From Gammaproteobacteria bacterium HGW-Gammaproteobacteria-3 (GTDB taxonomy: Bacteria; Pseudomonadota; Gammaproteobacteria; Methylococcales; Methylomonadaceae): a stretch of DNA of 60,724 bases. The notes beneath the pieces were generated by a model. The model did no database searches. It saw only the letters and a program-made list of their open reading frames with translations, and was not told where the DNA came from. Numbering within the stretch: position 1 is the first letter of the stretch; each line of letters opens with the position of its first letter. Made by a program: the position numbers and the translations under genes. This document shows positions 54,871 through 60,724 of the stretch, piece after piece. The stretch spans positions 1 through 60,724 of the forward strand of contig PGZD01000006.1 of assembly GCA_002843155.1 (NCBI GenBank). The letters run 5' to 3'.

Positions 54871-55347
54871 ATGATTCAAGACATGCAACCTGAAACTATA
54901 GTCGGCGCTTGCAAGGACGTCACGTTGCTGCTATATAACGAATTACCCCGGCGCGTTTTATATACCGAAATTGAGACACCTTATCCCGACGGTAAATTGA
55001 TTGTCTCGACAACTGATCCTGATGGTGTCATTACCCATGTCAATCGGGCGTTTGTCGAGATGTCGGGCTATACGGAAGAGGAGCTGATCGGTGCGCCGCA
55101 TTCGATATTGAGGCACCCGGACATGCCGCCTGCCGCTTTTAAAGATTTATGGGATACGGTCAGCCGGGGTGAAAAATGGCAGGGTTTTGTTAAAAATCTG
55201 CGCAAAGACGGCGGTTATTATTGGGTAAAGGCTACCGTCATCCCCAATGTCAGAAAAGGTAAAGTGGTCGGCTATACCTCGGTGCGCAGAAAGCCTTCCC
55301 GCACTAAAGTCGAGGAATGCATCAAGCTTTATCCGACCCTGTTTTAA
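54871..55347 (+). CDS. Stand-alone PAS domain protein (Aer type)
   Basis: From ATG 54871, with AAGGGG upstream, the protein has 158 residues; GTG 54847 would add eight. After 40 residues comes one PAS domain: DPDGVITHVNRAFVEMSGYTEEELIGAPHSILRHPDMPPAAFKDLW, then KDGGYYWVKATVIPNVRKGKVVGY. The HPDMPP block is characteristic of the FAD-binding PAS of Aer and related redox sensors. No output domain is fused, so it must act on a partner, probably a neighbour in the operon. Confidence 0.86.
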   Translation: MIQDMQPETIVGACKDVTLLLYNELPRRVLYTEIETPYPDGKLIVSTTDPDGVITHVNRAFVEMSGYTEEELIGAPHSILRHPDMPPAAFKDLWDTVSRGEKWQGFVKNLRKDGGYYWVKATVIPNVRKGKVVGYTSVRRKPSRTKVEECIKLYPTLF

Positions 55348-55361
55348 CCTAAGGCAATATC

Positions 55362-56108
55362 ATGTCATTTAAGTTTACTGTCAGTCCGGACTTTACGCCG
55401 AATCATCTGTCAGGGTGGTATATCTTTAACACCTGGCTGCAAAAACAAACCGGCCTGGCCATTCATCTGAAAATGTACAGTGATTTCAACGCTCAGCGCG
55501 CCGCCATCGCTAACGACGAGATCGACCTGATTTACGCCAATCCTTTCGATGCCGCCATGCTGGTGCGGGAGAAAGGCTTTTTACCTTTAGTCAAGCCGGA
55601 AGGCGCTTCCGATGAGGCGATTATTGCCGTCAATGCTGAAAATCCGGTTGCCGATGTGGCCGATTTACCACAAGGCCTTAAGCTGGCTGTTACCGACGAT
55701 CCCGATGTACGCATGATGGGAATGATTCTGTTGGAACCGGGGGATTTGGATGCCGGCAATATCGAGGCCGTCCCTTGCACGACCTATGTAGTGGTAGCGA
55801 AACAGTTATTGCGCGGTGACGCGGAGGCGGGCATTTTTTTGGCCGAAGCTTATGATGATTTATCGCCAATGATCAAAAAACAACTGAAAGTTTTAGTGCG
55901 CAGCCAGATCAGCGTGATACATCACGTTTTGATGGCAGGGCCTGAATTATCGGCGCAGCGCGAGGAAATCCGCCGGCATTTACTGGCGATGGCTAACGAG
56001 CCGAAAGGACAGGGCGTTTTGGAAAGTCTTGGCTTCACAGCCTGGGCTGCGGTCGATGATGAAGCAATGGAGTTCTCGATCGACCTGATGGACACCTTGA
56101 GTATGTGA
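55362..56108 (+). CDS. Cytoplasmic PhnD-like substrate-binding protein
   Basis: A 248-residue protein with the PhnD-type fold: FKFTVSPDFTPNHLSGWYIFNTWLQKQTG, IDLIYANPFDAAMLVREKGFLPLVKP, and GIFLAEAYDDLSP. It lacks a signal peptide and there is no ABC permease or ATPase gene nearby, so transport is unlikely. It shares the NHLSGWYIFNTWL-like start with the binding half of the STAS fusion at 53242, so the two are probably related and bind similar ligands. It is the last gene before an IS element. Confidence 0.82.
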   Translation: MSFKFTVSPDFTPNHLSGWYIFNTWLQKQTGLAIHLKMYSDFNAQRAAIANDEIDLIYANPFDAAMLVREKGFLPLVKPEGASDEAIIAVNAENPVADVADLPQGLKLAVTDDPDVRMMGMILLEPGDLDAGNIEAVPCTTYVVVAKQLLRGDAEAGIFLAEAYDDLSPMIKKQLKVLVRSQISVIHHVLMAGPELSAQREEIRRHLLAMANEPKGQGVLESLGFTAWAAVDDEAMEFSIDLMDTLSM

Positions 56109-56145
56109 CAAAAGCCAATCGGACTTATCATTGGTTTAACCCGCT

Positions 56146-57164
56146 CCTGATTAGCAAGAATCTTCCGCCCAGCCTATTTTCCAGTGCCGAAGGCTGGCGT
56201 ATACTGGCAGCGAATAAACCCAACCCGCAGGAGGTGTGTCATGCCTATGAACCGTGAGCAATTCCAGCCCGGCTTATCCCTGCCGGAATTTACCAAACTC
56301 TATGGCACCGAGGCGCAGTGTGAAGCAGCCCTGGTGCAGGTGCCGCTGGCCTGCGGGATTTAGTTGTCCCGCCTGCGGCCGGTGCGCTTATTGCCTGCTG
56401 CCCAGCAGGCCGCGCATGACCTTCCAGTGCAACGCCTGCCACCGGCAGACCTCGCTGATTGCTGCCCTTGACGACGTGGTTCCTGGCTATTTACCTGGCC
56501 AGCCAAGACCGGCCTGTCTGCCCTGGTCTTGAAGCGGCATCTGGGCGTCAGCTACCCCACGGCCTGGCTGATCCATCACAAGCTGATGCAGCACAAGCCG
56601 AACGCGAAGACTGCTACCGGCTGTCCGGTACAGTGCAGATGGACGACGCCTGCCTTGGCGGCGAGCGTAGCGGCGGCAAGGCTGGCCGTGGCTCGGAGAA
56701 CAAAGTGCCGTTCGTATCCATAGGGCATAAATAGCGGCGGTTTCGGTGGACGATGAGGTCCATCCCGACCGAATCAAGCTGACGCCGGTACCCGGCTTCA
56801 CCACCGAGGCGATTATCGATTGGTCGAAAGGCCATCTCAGCCCCGGTTGCACCGTGCTAACTGATGGACTGGCCTGCTTTGGCGGCGTCAGTGCCGCCAA
56901 CTGCCTCCCTATTCCCATCGTCGCTGGCGGGCGTAAACCCGATGAACTGCCGGAGTTCCGCTGGGTCAAGACCAGCCTGAGCGGGGCCTACCACGCTTTT
57001 GACTTCGGCAAGTACGCCGACCGTTATTTGGCCACGATCGCCTATCGGTTCAACTGCCGGTTCCAGCTCAAAACCTTGCCGGAGCGCCTGCTGGTGGCTG
57101 CGGTGACCACCGGCCCACGGCCTGAAGCGTGACTGCGGATGGCGGAAGATTCTTGCTAATCAGG
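56146..57164 (+). mobile_element. Degenerate IS1595-family insertion sequence
   Basis: Perfect 24-bp terminal inverted repeats (CCTGATTAGCAAGAATC...) lie at 56146-56169 and 57141-57164. Between them the transposase is broken over at least three frames: MNREQFQPGLSLPEF from 56241, zinc-ribbon cysteines in CPACGRC and FQCNAC, then FLAIYLAS, KRHLGVSYPTAWLIHHKLM, SGTVQMDDACLGGERSGGKA, LTDGLACFGGV and LSGAYHAFDFGKY. These are the IS1595 (ISPna2/ISXO2-like) blocks with the DDE/H residues. Small deletions remove other conserved parts. No clear target-site duplication is seen. Confidence 0.88.
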
Positions 57165-57234
57165 AAAGCCAATGCAACAAGAGCCAGCAGCGGTAAAAAG
57201 CCCTACGCGCCACCTTTTGGAGGATGCGTCGGCA

Positions 57235-57282
57235 CTGACAGGTTTTTTTACAACAACTGTCAGATATTTTTACAAGTTGCCA
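57235..57282. promoter_or_regulatory. Inverted and direct repeats upstream of a sigma-54-like promoter
   Basis: CTGACAG (57235-57241) and CTGTCAG (57257-57263) form an inverted repeat. TTTTTACAAC...TGTCAG and TTTTTACAAG...TGCCAG are direct repeats ending at 57263 and 57282. The block lies 60-100 bases before the -24 element, where an enhancer-binding protein would sit. Confidence 0.45.
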
Positions 57283-57338
57283 GTCTGGATAAATTTTAAG
57301 GATGGCAACAGCTTGTTAAATAAGGATTATTTATATAT

Positions 57339-57352
57339 GGCGTGAAATATGC
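57339..57352 (+). promoter_or_regulatory. Candidate sigma-54 promoter (-24/-12)
   Basis: TGGCGTGAAATATGCT has GG and GC separated by exactly ten bases, as required for RpoN recognition, though the -12 region is ATGC rather than TTGC. Transcription would start near 57364, about 58 bases before the lytic transglycosylase gene. Confidence 0.5.
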
Positions 57353-57421
57353 TTTATTCTTTCAATAATTAAATGCCAATAAAATGCATCGCATTGAAAT
57401 CGAGCACCTTACGAGAGCGCC

Positions 57422-58264
57422 ATGAATTGGAAAGAATTATTGCTTGCCGGATTATTGGTTTTCAATGCGGCCTTAGCCTGTGCTACCGAGCAAAAGCCTG
57501 AAGCTATCCGTAAATCGGCACAAGCTTATGAACATGGCCGGGGCGTCAATCAGGATTATGTCCGGGCTTTTGAACTGTATTGCAAAGCGGCTCTTTTAGG
57601 TGACGCCGAATCCGCTTATAACCTGGGTTTTATGTATTTTAACGGACGCGGCCGACACCGGGATCCGGCGCGCGCCAAGCATTGGTTTGGTCTGGCTGTC
57701 GGGCGCGGTGACCGTTACGCCAAGCGCATGATGAGAAAATTTCGCGGCATCGAAGCGAATGAAGACCCAACCTGTAAGCCCAAGCCAAAGCTCCAGTTGT
57801 CCTCTGACCCAAACCGTCAAATCATAGCCCAATGGGTCGGGCAAATTGCGCCTCAGTATGGTATCGATCCAGAATTGGTACTGGCCGTTATCCAGGCTGA
57901 ATCGGCTTTTAAACCCAAAGCTTTATCCAACAAAAATGCGCGGGGACTGATGCAACTGATTCCTGCGACCGCCGAACGTTTCGGCGTTAAAGATTGCTGG
58001 AATCCCATCCAGAATATCAAAGGCGGCACCGCCTACCTGAACTGGCTGATGCGCCATTTTGAAGGCAATGTCGAATGGGTTCTGGCCGCCTACAATGCCG
58101 GCGAAGGCGCGGTCGAGCGCTATCAGGGCGTGCCGCCCTACCAGGAAACCCGGCAATATGTAAAACAAATTCTGCAACATTACCCCAAAACCCGTCATCC
58201 CATTCCGCCCGACAATCTGTTCGAAGCTCTGGCCGAGCCACAAAACGAGCCGTTTGACTTATAG
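57422..58264 (+). CDS. Lytic transglycosylase with Sel1 repeats
   Basis: A 280-residue exported protein. A signal peptide (MNWKELLLAGLLVFNAALACA) is followed by two Sel1-like repeats at about 33-105 (AYEHGRGVNQDYVRAFELYCKAAL; AYNLGFMYFNGRGRHRDPARAKHWF) and an SLT domain from about 133. The catalytic Glu160 is in VIQAESAFKP; GLMQLIPATAERFGV and VLAAYNAGEGAVERY complete it. It cuts peptidoglycan in the periplasm. A candidate sigma-54 promoter and paired repeats upstream suggest regulated expression, for example with envelope machinery or exopolysaccharide. Confidence 0.92.
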   Translation: MNWKELLLAGLLVFNAALACATEQKPEAIRKSAQAYEHGRGVNQDYVRAFELYCKAALLGDAESAYNLGFMYFNGRGRHRDPARAKHWFGLAVGRGDRYAKRMMRKFRGIEANEDPTCKPKPKLQLSSDPNRQIIAQWVGQIAPQYGIDPELVLAVIQAESAFKPKALSNKNARGLMQLIPATAERFGVKDCWNPIQNIKGGTAYLNWLMRHFEGNVEWVLAAYNAGEGAVERYQGVPPYQETRQYVKQILQHYPKTRHPIPPDNLFEALAEPQNEPFDL

Positions 58265-58322
58265 CCATTCTTAAAGCGGACGATGTACAATACCCGCATT
58301 TTATCAGGCCGAAAACCCAAGC

Positions 58323-59042
58323 GTGGCGAATTTCAATACCCATTTCACAGTAGCGGCAACGGCGAGCGCAACGGCCGCGCTACTGATGGCGCACAGCGGT
58401 TTAATCGATAATATCGACATAGCCTACTACAGCCTGATGGGCACGCTGGGCGGAATGTTGCCCGATATAGATGCCGACAACTCCATACCCGTCAAGCGTC
58501 TGTTTCTGTTTTTGGCAGGCCTCGGTAGCGTTTGCGCCTGGGCGGGGCTTGAAAACAGCCTGAATCCTTCGTGTTTGATGCTCGCGGTGCTGACGACATT
58601 TCTTGTGCTGCGCTATCCGGTTTTTTTTCTGTTCCGGAAAATGACCCTACACCGGGGCGTTTTTCACTCCTTGCTGGGCGCCTTGTTTTTTGGGTTACTG
58701 ACGACCTGCATCAATCACTACATTCTGGATGGCGGCGTGTTACAGGCCTGGCTCAGCGGCGTCTTCATCGGCTTCGGCGTTGTCGTGCATTTGCTTCTGG
58801 ATGAGCTGTTCAGTGTCGATCTGAGCAACGCCAGAATGAAAAAATCATTCGGCACGGCCTTGAAATTATTCAGTTATAACGATATACCGGTATCATTGAT
58901 GTTGCTGGTATCGACGCTCGGCCTGTTTATCGCCGCGCCGCCTTCAGCGCGGTTCATTCAAGCCTGGAGCCGGGCTGACTGGGCCAGTGCCATCAACTGG
59001 CAGACAATCGGCGATAACGTACTTATCGCCCTGCCGTTTTGA
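58323..59042 (+). CDS. YdjM-like membrane-bound metal-dependent hydrolase
   Basis: A 239-residue membrane protein starting at GTG 58323. NFNTHFTVAATASA at the start, GGMLPDIDADNS near residue 45 and LHRGVFHSLLGAL near 105 are the His/Asp motifs of the YdjM/DUF457 family, and FGVVVHLLLDELFSVDL has the last His-x3-Asp. About five hydrophobic segments are present. E. coli YdjM is an SOS-regulated inner-membrane protein; the reaction is unknown. Confidence 0.85.
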   Translation: MANFNTHFTVAATASATAALLMAHSGLIDNIDIAYYSLMGTLGGMLPDIDADNSIPVKRLFLFLAGLGSVCAWAGLENSLNPSCLMLAVLTTFLVLRYPVFFLFRKMTLHRGVFHSLLGALFFGLLTTCINHYILDGGVLQAWLSGVFIGFGVVVHLLLDELFSVDLSNARMKKSFGTALKLFSYNDIPVSLMLLVSTLGLFIAAPPSARFIQAWSRADWASAINWQTIGDNVLIALPF

Positions 59043-59141
59043 CTGGACTGTACCGACAAGCCGCTCAAACTGAAAGCTTCCGGTTAAACCGGAAGGATTT
59101 AACGATGTCCAACCTATATCAAAGTCAACCCTAAGAATATT

Positions 59142-59441
59142 ATGCGTTTACGAAATCAGGACATTATCGCTTTACGCGCCGCGATTTACGCAGTGGCGCC
59201 CGATGCTGCCGGTATTCGGTTATTTGATTCGCGACTGGATGATAATGCGCGGGGCGGTGACATCGACTTGATGATCGATTTTGAGCGTCCGGTTGAAAAT
59301 CCGGCAGTGCTTTCCGCGCGTTTGGCGGTACGGGCTTCGCGTGCGATTTTTCATCGCAAAGTCGATGTATTGCTGCGTGCGCCGAATTTGATGCCCAGTG
59401 CCGTTCATCAAATTGCCTTGGAGGAAGGGGTGTTGTTGTGA
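59142..59441 (+). CDS. MNT nucleotidyltransferase-like antitoxin, degenerate motif
   Basis: A 99-residue protein resembling the MNT antitoxin at 6438. The GS turn has become DS (RLFDSRLDDNARGGDIDL; Asp29 replaces the Gly), while Asp40 and Asp42 remain, so catalysis is doubtful. It overlaps the next, truncated HEPN frame by four bases (GTGA), which keeps the HEPN/MNT arrangement, but the gene order is antitoxin first and the toxin is broken. Confidence 0.8.
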   Translation: MRLRNQDIIALRAAIYAVAPDAAGIRLFDSRLDDNARGGDIDLMIDFERPVENPAVLSARLAVRASRAIFHRKVDVLLRAPNLMPSAVHQIALEEGVLL

Positions 59442-59599
59442 ACACGAAAGACCAGGCTGCGGCACAACGTTCATTGTTTCTCGCCAACGTGGCAAAGCGG
59501 GAACTCAAACATTTGCAAGCAACTGACCGGCGGCTGTTTGTACGCCTTGAGTCCAGCACCTCAACTCCACAGATCATTGGCTATGATTTTGAATTATAG
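59438..59599 (+). pseudogene. Truncated HEPN toxin, N-terminal fragment
   Basis: A 53-codon frame starting at GTG 59438. ANVAKRELKHLQATDRRLF aligns with the N-terminal helix of the HEPN toxin at 5923 (EIVRREGELLLKTDARLF). After about 36 residues the similarity ends, and the whole C-terminal part with the RX4HXY motif is missing. The partner MNT gene thus has no active toxin here. Confidence 0.78.
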
Positions 59600-59686
59600 T
59601 CAATTGAGGTGTTGGGCAAAAATCTTAACATCAGTTACCCAAATTATTTCATGCTCATTCCTAAACAGCATCACTCGAAATAGACT

Positions 59687-60655
59687 ATGAGCTTCCACGA
59701 ACTGAACGCCCGTTTTCGCCGCCTGCATAAAGAACATGCCGCCTGGAAACTGCTGCGTTCCGATAACGCGCCGTTGATTCTGGCGTTTGTCGCCGATTTG
59801 TTTGACGAAACCGGCGATATCGCTTTCGGCCGCGCCAAAATGGCGCTGGATACCGAACTGGAGCTTTGGCGCGAACAAGGTTTGCTGGATAGTCAAGTCA
59901 ATGCCTCGACTTATTTACGCGAGTGGATTCAGGCCGGATGGCTGCGTGAACTCGATAATCAACTCGGCAAAACCGACGCACTGGAAATCGCGCTGCGTTT
60001 TTGCCGCCAATTGGATCAGCGCGAAACCAATGCCACCGCCTCGCATTTGCGTATCGTGCAAGATGCGGTACGCGATTTATCGATGGCGATCAATCCCGAC
60101 CCGAAAGCGCGCATGGCTTTGCTGGAGACGCGCAAAGCCCAGATTCAACGCGAACTGGATGAACTCGATGCCGGTATCGTGCATGAATTGTCCGAAGCCG
60201 AACAACGTGAACGCATCATTGAAATTTACCAGTTGGCGGCGGTGCTGACCGGCGATTTCCGCCGTGTCGAGGATGAAATCCGGCATATTGACCAGAATCT
60301 TCGCGTGCAAATGATAGAATCCGGCGGCAGTCGCGGGGAAGTTATTTTAAACTTGCTGGAACAAGAGCAACTTCTGGCCGACAGCGATGCGGGCCGTGCT
60401 TTCGACGGCTTTTTTCAGTTACTGTGCGACCAAGACCGGGGCGCCGAACTGCGTGAACAGCTCAAAGCTATCTTAAGCCGACCGGCGGTAAACTATCTGA
60501 ATGAACAACAGGCGCGTTTTCTCGGTAAATTGATGCGCGAACTGAGCCGGGAAAGCGAGCGGGTGTTTCAGGTGCGCCGCCGCACCGAAGAAAACCTGCG
60601 TCAGTTCGTCGAAAGCGGCGTCGCGAGTGGTGCGACTGGCATGGTAGTCAGCTAG
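59687..60655 (+). pseudogene. DUF3375 protein (Wadjet JetA-like), interrupted
   Basis: A frame of 322 residues. LNARFRRLHKEHAAWKLLRSDNAPLILAFVADLF and DALEIALRFCRQLDQRETNATASHLRIVQDAVRDL are typical of DUF3375, the kleisin-like JetA of Wadjet type I anti-plasmid systems; a long helical middle follows. Full-length members have about 480-500 residues. Here the homology ends at FVESGVAS, and the remaining codons come from what looks like the start of a group II intron at 60630. Without splicing the protein lacks its C-terminal third. JetB, JetC and JetD would lie right of the window. Confidence 0.8.
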
Positions 60656-60724
60656 CTGGTGGAAGTCCAGCCATTGCCCTGTGAGAAGGGAAAATGTAGG
60701 TGAAGGCAAGGGTGTCCAAAGAAA
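60630..60724 (+). mobile_element. Probable 5' end of a group II intron
   Basis: The sequence begins GTGCGACTGGCATGG, matching the GUGYG start of bacterial group II introns, and continues with short stem-forming segments (TAGTCAGCTAGCTGG, GGAAGTCCAGCC) of a domain I type. The insertion point splits the codon after FVESGVAS of the DUF3375 gene, where homologues continue with Glu. The intron body and reverse transcriptase would lie beyond the window. Confidence 0.65.

Noticed and set aside
56108-57180. CCAAT-type repeat (AAAGCCAAT) on both sides of the IS1595 element as a target duplication
   Set aside because: The left copy is about 35 bases from the terminal repeat, not next to it, and fits better as half of a hairpin after the PhnD-like gene.

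Overview
The window looks like a chromosomal segment of a gammaproteobacterium. Conserved gene orders support this: miaB-phoH-ybeY-corC, yceD-rpmF-plsX-fabH-fabD-fabG-acpP-fabF, pabC-mltG-tmk-holB-pilZ-tatD, and sdhCDAB-sdhE. The dispersed repeat families and the signalling operon suggest a Methylococcales-type methylotroph, but that placement is inference; no methane or methanol oxidation gene is visible.

Region 1 (1-13.9 kb, mostly minus strand) is a variable surface-glycan island. It begins with repeats like IS21-family ends, gene fragments (gmd 5' end and another truncated gene), an acetyltransferase, a GNGPSL-motif protein and a Wzx-type flippase. A complete pseudaminic acid pathway follows: PseB, PseC, PseF, a PseG-PseH fusion and PseI, plus a PIG-L deacetylase and a formyltransferase that suggest an N-formylated sugar. 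Two toxin-antitoxin modules (HEPN/MNT and UPF0175/DUF3368) sit directly in front of pseI and pseG. On the far side of each lies a diverged, truncated second copy of the 5' end of that same pse gene. REP-like palindromes of one family occur near both edges of the island.

Region 2 (13.9-47.2 kb) is mostly conserved core: pyrF, an AEC transporter, a CinA-like protein, uup, tRNA-Ser(GGA), a YoaA/DinG helicase, tsaB, yciO, an M50 protease, scpA, scpB, rluB, a diguanylate cyclase, the sdh operon with two assembly factors (an unlisted-size DUF1674 protein and SdhE), miaB to corC, the fatty acid synthesis cluster, and pabC to tatD. Two copies of a ~212-bp palindromic MITE-like element are present. 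One supplies the start codon and first codons of the helicase; the other separates acpP from fabF.

Region 3 (47.3-56.1 kb) is the most novel part: nine co-directional genes. They encode a TPR-like protein, a degenerate receiver-like protein, an MglA-like small GTPase, two roadblock-type proteins, a membrane PAS/PP2C phosphatase with a C-terminal RsbW-like ATPase, a STAS domain fused to a PhnD-like binding domain, an Aer-type PAS protein and a stand-alone PhnD-like protein. Neither PhnD-like protein has a signal peptide. This looks like a cytoplasmic partner-switching system coupled to a GTPase.

Region 4 (56.1-60.7 kb) is accessory DNA: a decayed IS1595-family element with perfect terminal repeats, a Sel1/SLT lytic transglycosylase behind a candidate sigma-54 promoter, a YdjM-like membrane protein, a decayed HEPN/MNT pair, and a DUF3375 (Wadjet JetA-like) gene that stops at what looks like the 5' end of a group II intron at the window edge.
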